Assembly (NCBI RefSeq): GCF_003751845.1
Contig: NZ_RJKQ01000003.1
Coordinates: 124,001 to 188,000, forward strand
Origin: Enterobacter sp. BIGb0383
GTDB taxonomy: Bacteria > Pseudomonadota > Gammaproteobacteria > Enterobacterales > Enterobacteriaceae
Length of the DNA stretch: 64,000 bases
Direction: 5' to 3'
The position numbers and the translations under genes are program-made. Each line of letters starts with the position of its first letter. The first letter of the stretch is position 1. The notes beneath the pieces are model-generated. The model was not told where the DNA came from, ran no database searches, and was given only the letters and a program-made list of their open reading frames with translations. Below are positions 1 to 9,713 of this stretch, piece after piece.

Positions 1-465
1 CCCGAGCAATCCGGCGAGTTCCCCGCCGTCATAGCCGGTGAGCGCAACAATGGTCATATCGCGCGTCACTGCGGCTTCGACCGCTTTAACAATATCACGG
101 CTGTTGCCGCGGGTTGAGATAGCCAACAGCACGTCACCGGCATGACCCAGGGCGCGCACCTGTTTGGCATAAATCTCGTCGTGCAGGCGATCGTTGGCGA
201 TCGCGGTTAAAACCACGTTATCGGTATTCAGCGCGAGTGCCGGTAAACCGGGACGCTCCGTTTCAAAACGGTTGATCATGCTGGCAGCAAAATGCTGCGC
301 ATTGGCGGCAGACGTCCCGTTGCCGCAGCACAGGATTTTATTACCGTTAAGCAGCGACTGTACCAGCGTCATGGCAGCGCGAGAAATCGCGTCAGGTAGC
401 GCTTCCGCTGCGGCGATCTGGGTCTGAATGCTTTCGGTAAAGCACACTTTAATTCTTTCGAGCAC
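1..465 (-). CDS. diaA: DnaA initiator-associating protein DiaA (partial, C-terminus beyond window)
   Basis: DiaA is a SIS-domain protein that binds DnaA and promotes timely assembly of initiation complexes at oriC. The first 155 residues are present; E. coli DiaA has 196, so about 40 residues lie outside the window. The SIS phosphosugar-binding core with a [13 protein letters not shown] stretch is readable near residue 48. The start is a GTG at 465 with an AAAGGG Shine-Dalgarno just upstream; the encoded N-terminus ([16 protein letters not shown]) aligns with E. coli [16 protein letters not shown]. It lies 14 bp downstream of yraN, in the conserved lpoA-yraN-diaA gene string. Confidence 0.93.
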   Translation of the reverse strand, partial: MLERIKVCFTESIQTQIAAAEALPDAISRAAMTLVQSLLNGNKILCCGNGTSAANAQHFAASMINRFETERPGLPALALNTDNVVLTAIANDRLHDEIYAKQVRALGHAGDVLLAISTRGNSRDIVKAVEAAVTRDMTIVALTGYDGGELAGLLG

Positions 466-479
466 GGTATCCCTTTACA

Positions 480-875
480 TCAGGTGTTGTCGCCAAAGGC
501 ATTCTGCAGCCACTCAATATGATTTCCGGTGAAGGCTACCACATCGAACCGGCAATCCACAGTCTCAAAACTCCCATTCTGACGTGCCAGCCAGTGGCGG
601 GCTGTCAGCAGGAGCCGCTGCTGTTTGCGTCTGTCGACGCTGGCGGCGGCTCCGCCGTAAGCGTCGCTGTGGCGAAAACGCACTTCGACAAAGACGGTGG
701 TTCCCGCCTGTTTCATAATCAAATCGATTTCGCCGCCGCGCTCGCGCACGTTGGCGGCGATAAATCGCAGTCCTTTCGCTTCCAGCCAGCAACGCGCCTG
801 CTGTTCACGCGCGTCACCGGTGGCTTTTCGGGTCAGCTTGCCGGGACGATCTGCCCCTGCTGGTAGGTGAGCCAT
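480..875 (-). CDS. yraN: UPF0102 family protein YraN
   Basis: This 131-residue protein has the same length as E. coli YraN. UPF0102 proteins have a restriction-endonuclease-like (PD-(D/E)XK) fold; the family core is visible as GGEIDLI followed by TVFVEVRFR at about residues 45-65. The biological role is not established; Holliday-junction or DNA-processing functions have been proposed only by fold. The ATG at 875 is preferred over upstream in-frame codons because the N-terminus (MAHLPAG) matches the E. coli start region. Its first 43 bp overlap the 3' end of lpoA, which suggests translational coupling. Confidence 0.9.
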   Translation of the reverse strand: MAHLPAGADRPGKLTRKATGDAREQQARCWLEAKGLRFIAANVRERGGEIDLIMKQAGTTVFVEVRFRHSDAYGGAAASVDRRKQQRLLLTARHWLARQNGSFETVDCRFDVVAFTGNHIEWLQNAFGDNT

Positions 876-2857
876 GACAACTTCCTGTTGATCACGCAAT
901 TTTGAGCCGCAGAGAGATCGCCGGTGTTCCCGGTGATGGTAAAGCCGGGCATCTGACGCATTTCGGAGAAGTGGTTCGCCAGCGTCCAGGCATCCACGCC
1001 CATGGCGTACAGACGGGCCAGCGAGTAGTCGTTACGCACTGCGCTGAGCGCCTGCTGCATCAGCTGAGGGTTATTACCGGCCAGCATCGGGATTTCGCTA
1101 AACTGCAGGCCTTCCATCTCCAGACGGAAATCAGGACCGGCGTTGCTCTGCGCGCTGCGCGAGCTGGCGTACAGCGTCACGTTGCTCTGGCTACCGGTGC
1201 GCATGGTGATCATCGGTTTAATCAGCGCGATCTCATCCGGCGTGGCCAGGATATACGCGGCATCGACCTTACCGTTGCCGGTGATCTGCGCCTCTGTTGG
1301 TGCGGCCGGAATCGTCAGGCCGCCGATGGTGACGCCCTGCTGCTGTGGCAGGCTGGCGCTGACCGGGCTGCCGGTCATCGCAATCCCAGCACCGCCGTTA
1401 ATGCCCATTTTCAGCTCGGCCGTGGAGCCGAATTTTTGCTGCAGCACCGTACTGCCGCCCAGTTTGTGCCACTCTTCAGCGAAGGCGTTGGTCACGCGAT
1501 CGCCCAGGGCGCTACGCGGCACCAGCACCAGCGGGGATTGTTTACCCTGCTCGTGAATATGACGAGCCGCATCGCGGGCTTCGTCTTCCGGGGAGAGGGC
1601 GAAATAGCAGATGTTCGGGCGATCTTCGGTGGCTTCCGGCTGGTTCAGGGCCAGCACGTTCAGCGCGGTCTGGCTCTTCATCAGCTCTTCAACGTTGTTT
1701 TTCAGCAGTGGGCCAACCACGATACTGGCTCCGTCCTGCTGAACCTGATTAAGCACCTGATCCAGCGGCTGGGCGCTGGTGTCATAGATTTTCAGCTCGG
1801 CACCGGGATTGGCCGGCGTGCTGGCAACGGTCTGGCCTGTCGCGGCGGTTTCGGCCGGTGGCGTCTGCGGTTGTTCATTGGTCAGCTCGGCGGTGGATAC
1901 CTGAGCCGGGCTGGCAACATCACCACTGGTCTGTGCGGCTGGCTGGGCCTCAACGGCAGCAGGCTGCGGTGCAGAAACAGGGGATACAGGCGCGGTACCG
2001 GCGTTTTTCGCCGCCTCAAAGCCCTGCTGGATGGTCTTGCCAAAGATCGACGCCTGGCCATTTAACGGCAGCAGCAGCGCGATTTTATTGGCGGAAGCAG
2101 GCTGGAAATTCTGTGCGCCGGTCAGCGGGGTTGGCAGCATCGTTGCGCCGGGGTTTTGCGGATAGCGGGTCTGCCAGTCGGCGATGCCGGCCTTCATCAT
2201 ATCCGCATCGTTACGATTTTCAGACCAGACGCGCTGGAGATCGAGCCAGCCCTGCAGGACGTTTTCATCGGCGTTGATCACCAGGGACTGTACCTGCTGC
2301 GGGCTCATGCTGGCGAGCACCTGCCAGGTGGCATCAATATTCTTCTGTTTATCCGCGGCGGCCAGCAGCGGCTGCTGGGCAATCAGGGCGCGCAGCAAAG
2401 TCAGGGACGGGCGACCTTCAGCGGTGGTGATCACCGCCTGCCAGTAGCGGCTCTGCTGACCCTGGTCGAGATCCGCCGGTTTCAGGCTATTCAGCAGTGA
2501 CTGTGCTGAAGGGTAATCATGCTGGGCGACTTTGATTTCGACCGCCAGCAGCGCCTGTTCACGACGCTGGGCCTCATTCATATCCTGCGGCAGCTGGTTG
2601 AACAGCTCAAGCGCCTTCTGGCCCTGGCCTTCTTTCACCAGTGCACGAATGGCAAGTAATTGCCAGTTGGACTTGCTATCATTTGCGCTTTGCTGCATCT
2701 GCTGCAGATAAAAACCGGAATCAGCCTGGGCTGTTCCTTCCAGATGCGCCGCGCTTTTGTCGGAGGTCTGAGTGCCGCAACCGGCGAAAAGCAAAGCCGC
2801 CAGAATGACCGGCAGGCTGCGTGCAGTGGTAGAACGGAAAAATGTAGACGGTACCAT
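833..2857 (-). CDS. lpoA: Penicillin-binding protein activator LpoA (outer membrane lipoprotein)
   Basis: LpoA is an outer-membrane lipoprotein that reaches through the periplasm to stimulate PBP1A transpeptidase and glycosyltransferase activity. The 674-residue product has a lipoprotein signal ending in the lipobox LFAGC with the acylated Cys at residue 27. An N-terminal TPR-like helical domain follows (about 40-260), then a low-complexity Ala/Pro/Gln/Thr linker (about 285-350), and a C-terminal periplasmic-binding-protein-like domain starting near the [13 protein letters not shown] stretch. The ATG at 2857 (MVPST) matches E. coli; a longer start would put charged residues before the signal peptide. 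It is divergent from rsmI across only 61 bp. Confidence 0.96.
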   Translation of the reverse strand: MVPSTFFRSTTARSLPVILAALLFAGCGTQTSDKSAAHLEGTAQADSGFYLQQMQQSANDSKSNWQLLAIRALVKEGQGQKALELFNQLPQDMNEAQRREQALLAVEIKVAQHDYPSAQSLLNSLKPADLDQGQQSRYWQAVITTAEGRPSLTLLRALIAQQPLLAAADKQKNIDATWQVLASMSPQQVQSLVINADENVLQGWLDLQRVWSENRNDADMMKAGIADWQTRYPQNPGATMLPTPLTGAQNFQPASANKIALLLPLNGQASIFGKTIQQGFEAAKNAGTAPVSPVSAPQPAAVEAQPAAQTSGDVASPAQVSTAELTNEQPQTPPAETAATGQTVASTPANPGAELKIYDTSAQPLDQVLNQVQQDGASIVVGPLLKNNVEELMKSQTALNVLALNQPEATEDRPNICYFALSPEDEARDAARHIHEQGKQSPLVLVPRSALGDRVTNAFAEEWHKLGGSTVLQQKFGSTAELKMGINGGAGIAMTGSPVSASLPQQQGVTIGGLTIPAAPTEAQITGNGKVDAAYILATPDEIALIKPMITMRTGSQSNVTLYASSRSAQSNAGPDFRLEMEGLQFSEIPMLAGNNPQLMQQALSAVRNDYSLARLYAMGVDAWTLANHFSEMRQMPGFTITGNTGDLSAAQNCVINRKLSWLTYQQGQIVPAS

Positions 2858-2918
2858 ACTGTATCCAGTTATTTTTTTACCCAATGCTCAATATTAAATC
2901 GGCAATACGGACGAAACA

Positions 2919-3782
2919 ATGAAACAACACCAATCTGCAGAGAATTCTCAAGGTCAGCTGTATATTGTACCCACACCGATCGGGAATCTGGCGGATATCA
3001 CGCAGCGGGCGCTGACCGTGCTGCAGGCTGTTGATCTGATTGCCGCTGAAGATACCCGCCATACGGGTTTGCTGTTACAACATTTTGCAATTAATGCCCG
3101 TTTATTTGCGCTGCACGACCATAACGAGCAGCAAAAAGCAGAAACGTTGCTGGCAAAACTGAAGGAAGGTCAGAATATTGCTCTCGTCTCCGACGCGGGC
3201 ACGCCGCTGATTAACGATCCGGGTTACCACCTGGTCCGTACCTGCCGCGAGGCCGGCATTCGCGTGGTTCCGCTGCCGGGTCCCTGTGCGGCGATTGCCG
3301 CTCTGAGCGCCGCCGGTCTGCCGTCGGACCGCTTCTGCTATGAAGGCTTCCTCCCCGCGAAGTCGAAAGGCCGCCGCGATGCGCTCAAAGCGCTGGAAGA
3401 AGAGACGCGGACGCTGATTTTCTATGAATCCACCCACCGCCTGCTGGACAGCCTCGACGATATTTGTACGGTACTCGGCCCGACCCGCTACGTGGTCCTG
3501 GCCCGCGAGCTGACCAAAACCTGGGAGTCGATTCACGGCGCGCCGATTGGTGAGCTGGTGGCGTGGGTCAAAGAAGATGAAAACCGCCGCAAAGGCGAGA
3601 TGGTGCTGATCATCGAAGGGCATAAAGCGCAGGAAGACGATCTGCCTGCCGATGCGCTGCGCACCCTGGCGCTGCTGCAGGTGGAGCTGCCCCTGAAAAA
3701 AGCCGCCGCGCTGGCCGCCGAGATCCACGGTGTGAAGAAAAACGCGCTTTATAAGTATGCGCTGGAGCAGCAGGGAGAATAA
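2919..3782 (+). CDS. rsmI: 16S rRNA 2'-O-ribose C1402 methyltransferase RsmI
   Basis: RsmI transfers a methyl group from S-adenosylmethionine to the 2'-OH of C1402 in 16S rRNA, fine-tuning the ribosomal P site together with RsmH. The 287-residue product carries the tetrapyrrole-methylase-fold signatures TPIGNL near residue 19, AAEDTR near residue 42 and [12 protein letters not shown] near residue 90. The start at 2919 gives an N-terminus like the E. coli protein. Its head-to-head arrangement with lpoA is the normal enterobacterial order. The following fic gene starts only 4 bp after the stop and is probably co-transcribed. Confidence 0.96.
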   Translation: MKQHQSAENSQGQLYIVPTPIGNLADITQRALTVLQAVDLIAAEDTRHTGLLLQHFAINARLFALHDHNEQQKAETLLAKLKEGQNIALVSDAGTPLINDPGYHLVRTCREAGIRVVPLPGPCAAIAALSAAGLPSDRFCYEGFLPAKSKGRRDALKALEEETRTLIFYESTHRLLDSLDDICTVLGPTRYVVLARELTKTWESIHGAPIGELVAWVKEDENRRKGEMVLIIEGHKAQEDDLPADALRTLALLQVELPLKKAAALAAEIHGVKKNALYKYALEQQGE

Positions 3783-3786
3783 TACC

Positions 3787-4545
3787 ATGAGCCGCTACCA
3801 GCCCCCTTTCAGCATTACTCCCGCCATCCTTAATCTGGTGGTTGAGATCGGCGAACTGCTGGGTCACTGGTCGGCTCAAACCGGCAGGCAGTCTCCTCTG
3901 CTGCGTAAAGAGAACCGGATCCGCACGATCCAGGCCTCGCTGGCGATAGAACACAATAGTCTGACGACTGGGCAGGTTACGGCGCTAGTGGAAGGAAAGC
4001 GTGTTCTTGCTCCTGCTAAAGATATTCAGGAAGTCAGGAATGCGATCCTGGCGTATGAGCGGATGCCGCAATGGCAGCGCGCGGATCTCAGCGATCTCCT
4101 CAGCGCGCATCGCACATTGATGACGGGCCTGGTCGATTATCCTGGCGCATTACGTCAGGGGGATGTGGGTATTTATCGCGACCAGCAGCTTATCCATATG
4201 GCACCGCCAGCCAGTCAGGTTCCTCGTTTGATGAACGATTTGTTGGCGTGGCTGGACCAGACGGATTTACACCCGCTGGTTGCGAGCTCGGTTTTCCACT
4301 ATGAATTTGAATTCATTCACCCATTCGCCGACGGCAACGGGCGGATGGGACGGCTATGGCAAACGCTTATCCTCAGTAAATGGCGGCAGGAGCTGGCGTG
4401 GCTTCCTGTTGAAACCCTGATTCACAATCAGCAGGAGCGGTACTACACCATCCTGGGGCAGTGTGACAAAGCCAGTGACTGCACGCCCTTTGTTCTGTTT
4501 ATGCTGGAGAATATAGCGCTGGCGCTGAAGGAAGGCCTGGAATAA
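3787..4545 (+). CDS. Fic family protein (putative AMP transferase)
   Basis: The 252-residue product has a complete Fic motif, HPFADGNGRMGR at residues 178-189, containing the catalytic His and the phosphate-anchoring and metal-binding residues. Fic enzymes usually transfer AMP or another nucleotide to hydroxyl groups of target proteins. An N-terminal SLAIEHNSL segment (near residue 51) occupies the place of the autoinhibitory (S/T)xxxE(G/N) helix, with Glu present but His after it. The ATG at 3787 is chosen because it lies just after rsmI; an in-frame start 30 bp upstream would lie inside rsmI. E. coli K-12 has no fic gene here, so this is an accessory insertion. The target is unknown and no separate antitoxin gene is visible. 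Confidence 0.85.
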   Translation: MSRYQPPFSITPAILNLVVEIGELLGHWSAQTGRQSPLLRKENRIRTIQASLAIEHNSLTTGQVTALVEGKRVLAPAKDIQEVRNAILAYERMPQWQRADLSDLLSAHRTLMTGLVDYPGALRQGDVGIYRDQQLIHMAPPASQVPRLMNDLLAWLDQTDLHPLVASSVFHYEFEFIHPFADGNGRMGRLWQTLILSKWRQELAWLPVETLIHNQQERYYTILGQCDKASDCTPFVLFMLENIALALKEGLE

Positions 4546-4569
4546 AAAGTGGCACCCAAAGGTGCCACC
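4544..4569 (-). terminator. Rho-independent terminator of garD
   Basis: Between the converging fic and garD genes is an 8-bp perfect stem GTGGCACC/GGTGCCAC (4549-4556 and 4561-4568) with a 4-base loop. On the minus strand the stem is followed by a T run (the five A residues at 4544-4548), fitting termination of garD. On the plus strand the tail after the stem is poor in T. Confidence 0.75.
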
Positions 4570-4598
4570 TGATTAAGCCGTCTGTTCGTGGGGATAAA

Positions 4599-6170
4599 TC
4601 AAGTCACCGGAGCCGGGTTAAATACCGCCAGCTGGTTATGTAAGCCCCATTGGTCGGAGAAGGTTTTCTTCTTGCCGCTGGCCACGTCGATAATAAAGTG
4701 GAACAGCTTCCAGCCCACATCCTCGATACTCTCTTCGCCGGTCGCGATGGTGCCTGCATTGATATCCATCAGATCGAACCAGCGGTTTGCCAGTTCCGTA
4801 CGGGTCGCCATTTTAATCACCGGTACGGCAACCAGACCGTAAGGCGTCCCGCGACCGGTGGTGAACACCTGCACGGTGATGCCTGAAGCCACCTGCTGCG
4901 TGCCGCAGACAAAGTCGCTGGCCGGAGTCGCGGCGTAGATCAAACCGCGTTTGGTCGGACGCTGGCCCGGAGAAAGCACTTCTGAAATTGCGCTTTTTCC
5001 GGATTTGGCGATAGAGCCCAGAGCTTTCTCAACCACGTTGGCCAGGCCGCCCTTTTTGTTACCCGGAGACGGGTTGGCGCTGCGATCGGTCTGACCCATA
5101 TCCAGATAGTTGTCGTACCACTCCATCTCTTCCAGCAGGCGTTTGCCCACTTCTTCATTGATGGCGCGCGGCGTCAGGAGGTGGATAGCATCACGCACCT
5201 CGGTCACTTCAGAGAACATGACCGTACCGCCACAGCGGATCAGCAGGTCGGAGGCATAGCCCACGGCCGGGTTAGCGGTTACGCCGGAGAAGGCGTCGCT
5301 GCCGCCGCACTGCATGCCGACCACCAGTTCAGAGACCGGGCAGGTTTCACGCTGGCGCTGGTTCAGACGCTCCAGATGGCGCTCGGCAACCTGAAGGATA
5401 TCCTCCACCATCGATTTAAAGCCGACGTGGTGATCGTCCTGCAGACGCACGATGCTGGCGCTGTCTACCGGGATCGCCTGTACATCTTCCGTGCCCTGCA
5501 GCAGGCGTTCCGGCTGCAGTTTTTCACAGCCGAGGCCGATAACCATCACTTCGCCGCCGAAGTTCGGGTTCAGCGAAATATTGTGAATGGTGCGGATAGG
5601 GATCACCGCTGCCGGGGCGTTAATGGCAACGCCACAGCCATAAAGGTGGTTCAGACCCACGACGCCGTCGACGTTCGGATACTTCGGCAGCAGATCGCGC
5701 TCGATAATTTTAACCACGTAGTCCACCACACCCGCGACGCAGTGGACGCTGGTGGTAATACCCAGCAGGTTTTTGGTGCCGACGCTGCCGTCCGCATTGC
5801 GGTAGCCTTCGAAGGTATAGCCTTCCAGCGGCGGAAGAGGTTCCGGCACGCGGGTCGCCAGCGGCAGGGTATTCAGCGGCGGTGCTTTTGGCAGCTCGAC
5901 CAGGGATTCATCAATCCAGCTTCCCTGAGGAATATCGCGAACCGCGTAGCCGATCACTTCGCCGTAGCGAACGATCTCGCCATGGGCCGGGATCGCGACC
6001 AGCGCGACCTTATGGCCCTGTGGGATATGTTCAATCAGCTCCAGACCGTCAGGAAAGCGGGTTCCCGCTTTTAACCCATTGTCGTTAACAATAATTGCGA
6101 CGTTATCGGTATCGTGTACCTTTATATAAAACGCCGGCACAGAATCTTGACGTATTTCGATGTTGGCCAT
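4599..6170 (-). CDS. garD: Galactarate dehydratase GarD
   Basis: GarD dehydrates meso-galactarate to 5-keto-4-deoxy-D-glucarate, the entry step of galactarate use; the enzyme is iron-dependent. The product is 523 residues, the same as E. coli GarD, with near-identical stretches such as the N-terminal [20 protein letters not shown], the central [11 protein letters not shown] and the [11 protein letters not shown] region. It belongs to the UxaA/altronate dehydratase family, so it is a distant relative of the uxaA product at 22.8 kb. It is transcribed away from garPLRK across a shared 420-bp control region, so both units can be induced together. Confidence 0.97.
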   Translation of the reverse strand: MANIEIRQDSVPAFYIKVHDTDNVAIIVNDNGLKAGTRFPDGLELIEHIPQGHKVALVAIPAHGEIVRYGEVIGYAVRDIPQGSWIDESLVELPKAPPLNTLPLATRVPEPLPPLEGYTFEGYRNADGSVGTKNLLGITTSVHCVAGVVDYVVKIIERDLLPKYPNVDGVVGLNHLYGCGVAINAPAAVIPIRTIHNISLNPNFGGEVMVIGLGCEKLQPERLLQGTEDVQAIPVDSASIVRLQDDHHVGFKSMVEDILQVAERHLERLNQRQRETCPVSELVVGMQCGGSDAFSGVTANPAVGYASDLLIRCGGTVMFSEVTEVRDAIHLLTPRAINEEVGKRLLEEMEWYDNYLDMGQTDRSANPSPGNKKGGLANVVEKALGSIAKSGKSAISEVLSPGQRPTKRGLIYAATPASDFVCGTQQVASGITVQVFTTGRGTPYGLVAVPVIKMATRTELANRWFDLMDINAGTIATGEESIEDVGWKLFHFIIDVASGKKKTFSDQWGLHNQLAVFNPAPVT

Positions 6171-6590
6171 TGTCCAGTATTCTCCAGCCAGGTGGTGGCT
6201 AAATTAAAAATTAATTAAAGAGGTGTTTCTTTCTTGTTGTGAGAAATAAAAACCTGTTGCTCTGGAATACAGCATGCCCGGAGTTTGGATATAAGAGTGT
6301 GATCAAGATCACTCAATAATGCGATGGCAGAGCTGACAAGGGGAGCAAAGAATAAATCTGTGGATCAGCGCCCATTATTATGTGCATATGCTCAATACAA
6401 TGCGTTCTGGTTGCGTTCAAATTGTTCATTATTACAGTGTGCGGGCTAAGTGTCCTGATTATACTGAGAGCAGATTTTATTGTGTCCTGTTAGTTATCTG
6501 ATAAACCTGCAATCGGTAAATAGTCAGGAATATAAATACGCCAGAAAATAACTAAATAGTGCTGGTGTCCTGTGCCCGAGGAAAAAACTA
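6171..6590. promoter_or_regulatory. Divergent garD / garPLRK control region
   Basis: This 420-bp stretch contains no gene. It is AT-rich compared with the flanking genes and holds a strong CRP-like site (listed separately). In E. coli the garD and garPLRK promoters are activated by CdaR in response to galactarate, glucarate and glycerate. I could not place a CdaR operator with confidence, because I do not know its motif well enough to score it by eye. Confidence 0.7.
6298..6313. promoter_or_regulatory. Predicted CRP (cAMP receptor protein) site
   Basis: The sequence TGTGATCAAGATCACT matches the CRP consensus TGTGA-N6-TCACA in 9 of 10 conserved positions and is nearly symmetrical. It sits 128 bp from the garD start and 278 bp from the garP start. 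Catabolite control of an alternative carbon-source regulon is expected. Assignment is by motif only. Confidence 0.75.
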
Positions 6591-7928
6591 ATGATAGTAG
6601 ATACTGCTGCTGCACCTAAACAACGGGGAATGCCAACCCGTTATTTAATCTTGTTGATTATATTTATTGTTACAGCGATTAACTACGCCGACCGCGCTAC
6701 GCTGTCGATTGCCGGTACCGAAGTCGCGAAAGAATTACAGCTTGATGCTGTTGCCATGGGTTATATCTTCTCCGCCTTCGGCTGGGCCTATCTGTTAATG
6801 CAGATCCCGGGCGGCTGGCTGCTCGACCGCTTTGGCTCGAAAAAAGTCTATACCTACAGCCTCTTCTTCTGGTCGCTGTTCACCTTCCTGCAAGGTTTCG
6901 TCGACGTCTTCCCGCTGGCCTGGGCCGGTGTGTCGATGTTTATCATGCGCTTTATGCTGGGCTTCTCTGAAGCACCGTCCTTCCCGGCCAACGCCCGTAT
7001 CGTGGCGGCCTGGTTCCCGGCGAAAGAGCGTGGTACCGCTTCTGCAATCTTTAACTCCGCCCAGTACTTCTCACTGGCGCTGTTCTCTCCGCTGCTGGGT
7101 TACCTGACCTTCGCCTGGGGCTGGGAACATGTGTTTACCGTGATGGGTGCGATTGGCTTCGTGCTGACCGCCGTCTGGGTTAAATACATGCACAACCCGA
7201 CTGACCACCCGCGCATGAGCAAGGAAGAGCTGGATTACATTGCAGCGAACGGTGCGGTTGTTGATATGGACCATAAAAAGGCCGATGACGGCACCAAAAA
7301 AGGTCCGAAACTGGATTACATCAAGCAGCTGCTGAGCAACCGCATGATGCTGGGCGTGTTCTTTGGTCAGTACTTCCTGAACACCATCACCTGGTTCTTC
7401 CTGACCTGGTTCCCGATTTATCTGGTTCAGGAAAAGGGCATGTCGATTCTGAAAGTGGGCTTTGTGGCCTCCATCCCGGCCCTGTGTGGTTTCGGCGGTG
7501 GCGTGCTGGGCGGCCTGTTCTCTGACTACCTGATCAAACGCGGCTTCACCCTGACCGTGGCACGTAAGCTGCCTATCGTTCTCGGTATGCTGCTGGCATC
7601 CAGCATTATTCTGTGTAACTACACCGATAACACGGTGCTGGTGATTGCGCTGATGGCTCTGGCGTTCTTTGGTAAAGGTTTTGGCGCGTTAGGCTGGCCG
7701 GTTATCTCCGATGTTGCCCCGAAAGAAATCGTGGGCCTGTGTGGCGGCGTGTTTAACGTGTTCGGTAATGTGGCATCCATCGTGACCCCGCTGGCTATCG
7801 GGTACATGGTTAAAGAGCTGCATTCCTTCAACGGTGCGTTGATCTTTGTCGGCTGTTCAGCCCTGATGATGATGGTTTGTTATCTGTTCGTGGTTGGCGA
7901 CATCAAACGTATGGAACTGAAGAAGTAA
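6591..7928 (+). CDS. garP: Galactarate/glucarate/glycerate transporter GarP (MFS)
   Basis: GarP imports galactarate and related hexarates. The 445-residue protein is a major-facilitator permease of the anion:cation symporter group with 12 predicted membrane segments. The signature loop between helices 2 and 3 reads GGWLLDRFGSKKVY, and the motif RFMLGFSEAPSFPANARIVAAWFP is characteristic of the hexuronate/glucarate subfamily. It begins the garP-garL-garR-garK operon, with garL starting 26 bp downstream. The exuT product at 19.6 kb is a paralogous transporter for hexuronates. Confidence 0.96.
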   Translation: MIVDTAAAPKQRGMPTRYLILLIIFIVTAINYADRATLSIAGTEVAKELQLDAVAMGYIFSAFGWAYLLMQIPGGWLLDRFGSKKVYTYSLFFWSLFTFLQGFVDVFPLAWAGVSMFIMRFMLGFSEAPSFPANARIVAAWFPAKERGTASAIFNSAQYFSLALFSPLLGYLTFAWGWEHVFTVMGAIGFVLTAVWVKYMHNPTDHPRMSKEELDYIAANGAVVDMDHKKADDGTKKGPKLDYIKQLLSNRMMLGVFFGQYFLNTITWFFLTWFPIYLVQEKGMSILKVGFVASIPALCGFGGGVLGGLFSDYLIKRGFTLTVARKLPIVLGMLLASSIILCNYTDNTVLVIALMALAFFGKGFGALGWPVISDVAPKEIVGLCGGVFNVFGNVASIVTPLAIGYMVKELHSFNGALIFVGCSALMMMVCYLFVVGDIKRMELKK

Positions 7929-7954
7929 GCAACGGTTAATTCAAGGTAAACGTA

Positions 7955-8725
7955 ATGAATAACACTATATTCCCGAATAAATTCAAAGCTGCACTGGCAG
8001 CGCATCAGATCCAGATTGGTTGCTGGTCTGCGCTGGCCAGCCCAATCAGCACCGAAGTGCTGGGTCTGGCAGGTTTTGACTGGCTGGTGCTCGATGGCGA
8101 ACACGCGCCGAACGATGTTACCTCCTTTATTCCGCAGCTGATGGCGCTGAAAGGCAGTGTCAGCGCACCAGTGGTACGTATACCGACCAATGAGCCGGTG
8201 ATTATTAAACGCATGCTGGATATCGGCTTCTATAACTTCCTGGTGCCGTTTGTGGAAACCGAAGAAGAAGCCGTTCAGGCGGTTGCGTCTACGCGTTATC
8301 CGCCTGAAGGCATCCGCGGTGTGTCCGTGTCACACCGCGGCAATATGTTCGGCACTATTCCGGACTACCTTGCCCAGTCGAACAAAAACATCACCATCCT
8401 GGTACAGATCGAAAGCCAGGCCGGTGTGGACAATCTGGATGCGATTGCTGCCACCGAAGGCGTAGACGGTATTTTCGTCGGCCCGAGCGACCTGGCCGCT
8501 GGCCTGGGTCACCTGGGTAACGCCTCCCATCCGGACGTACAGAAATGCATTCAGCACATCTTTGCCCGTGCGAAAGCACACGGTAAGCCGAGCGGTATCC
8601 TGGCACCGGTAGAAGCGGATGCGCGTCGTTACCTTGAGTGGGGCGCCACCTTTGTTGCCGTCGGCAGCGATCTGGGTGTCTTCCGCGGCGCGACGCAGAA
8701 ATTAGCTGATTCCTTTAAGAAATAA
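7955..8725 (+). CDS. garL: 5-keto-4-deoxy-D-glucarate aldolase GarL
   Basis: GarL cleaves 5-keto-4-deoxy-D-glucarate into pyruvate and tartronate semialdehyde, using a divalent metal. The 256-residue length and the class II HpcH/HpaI aldolase signatures are typical: [11 protein letters not shown] near residue 44, and the metal-ligand region [15 protein letters not shown] with [14 protein letters not shown] near residue 175. It is the second gene of the operon; its pyruvate feeds central metabolism and its semialdehyde product is the substrate of the next gene's enzyme. Confidence 0.96.
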   Translation: MNNTIFPNKFKAALAAHQIQIGCWSALASPISTEVLGLAGFDWLVLDGEHAPNDVTSFIPQLMALKGSVSAPVVRIPTNEPVIIKRMLDIGFYNFLVPFVETEEEAVQAVASTRYPPEGIRGVSVSHRGNMFGTIPDYLAQSNKNITILVQIESQAGVDNLDAIAATEGVDGIFVGPSDLAAGLGHLGNASHPDVQKCIQHIFARAKAHGKPSGILAPVEADARRYLEWGATFVAVGSDLGVFRGATQKLADSFKK

Positions 8726-8756
8726 CCACCTCCGAAACGAAGAGAGAGACGCAATT

Positions 8757-9647
8757 ATGACAATGAAAGTTGGTTTTATTGGCCTGGGTATCATGGGTAA
8801 ACCAATGAGTAAAAACCTCATTAAAGCCGGTTACTCGCTGGTGGTTTCTGACCGTAATCCTGAGGCGCTTGCTGAAGTGATTGCCGCTGGTGCAGAAACC
8901 GCCACCACGGCAAAAGCGATTGCAGAACAGTGTGATGTGATCATCACCATGCTGCCGAACTCCCCGCACGTGAAAGACGTTGCGCTGGGTGAGAACGGCA
9001 TCATCGACGGTGCTAAACCTGGCACCGTGCTGATCGATATGAGCTCCATCGCACCGCTGGCCAGCCGTGAAATCAGCGAAGCGCTGAAGGCGAAAGGCGT
9101 TGAGATGCTCGACGCGCCGGTAAGCGGCGGCGAACCGAAAGCTGTCGATGGCACCCTGTCCGTCATGGTTGGCGGCGATAAAGCCACCTTCGACAAATAC
9201 TACGATCTGCTGAAAGCGATGGCGGGCTCTGTTGTTCACACCGGCGATATCGGTGCGGGTAACGTAACCAAGCTGGCTAACCAGGTGATCGTGGCCCTGA
9301 ACATTGCGGCGATGTCCGAAGCACTGACGCTGGCAACCAAAGCAGGCGTTAACCCGGATCTGGTTTACCAGGCCATCCGCGGCGGCCTGGCGGGCAGCAC
9401 CGTGCTGGATGCAAAAGCGCCGATGGTGATGGATCGCAACTTCAAACCGGGCTTCCGCATCGATCTGCATATCAAAGATCTGGCGAACGCGCTGGATACC
9501 TCCCACGGCGTGGGCGCTCAGCTGCCGCTGACCGCAGCGGTAATGGAAATGATGCAGGCCCTGCGTGCCGATGGTCTGGGTAATGCCGACCATAGCGCCA
9601 TCGCGTGCTACTACGAAAAACTGGCGAAAGTAGAAGTCTCTCGCTGA
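8757..9647 (+). CDS. garR: 2-hydroxy-3-oxopropionate (tartronate semialdehyde) reductase GarR
   Basis: GarR reduces tartronate semialdehyde to D-glycerate with NAD(P)H. The product has the Rossmann dinucleotide motif GFIGLGIMGKPM at its N-terminus, the beta-hydroxyacid dehydrogenase substrate signature DAPVSGGEPKA near residue 121, and the catalytic-Lys region GAGNVTKLANQ near residue 167. The start at 8757 (MTMKVG) gives 296 residues; the ATG two codons later (8763) is an equally good candidate. Confidence 0.95.
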   Translation: MTMKVGFIGLGIMGKPMSKNLIKAGYSLVVSDRNPEALAEVIAAGAETATTAKAIAEQCDVIITMLPNSPHVKDVALGENGIIDGAKPGTVLIDMSSIAPLASREISEALKAKGVEMLDAPVSGGEPKAVDGTLSVMVGGDKATFDKYYDLLKAMAGSVVHTGDIGAGNVTKLANQVIVALNIAAMSEALTLATKAGVNPDLVYQAIRGGLAGSTVLDAKAPMVMDRNFKPGFRIDLHIKDLANALDTSHGVGAQLPLTAAVMEMMQALRADGLGNADHSAIACYYEKLAKVEVSR

Positions 9648-9651
9648 TAAC

Positions 9652-9684
9652 CAGGGGCGCGGGAACGCGCCCCTGAGTTTCTTG
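9652..9684 (+). terminator. Hairpin between garR and garK (attenuator or weak terminator)
   Basis: Immediately after garR is a perfect 10-bp stem CAGGGGCGCG/CGCGCCCCTG with a GGAA tetraloop, followed by a T-rich but interrupted tail. It lies inside the operon, 30 bp before garK, so it may lower garK expression or protect the upstream message from decay. Confidence 0.55.
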
Positions 9685-9713
9685 CTTTGCGCGGCATTTC
9701 AGGCTAATCAACT

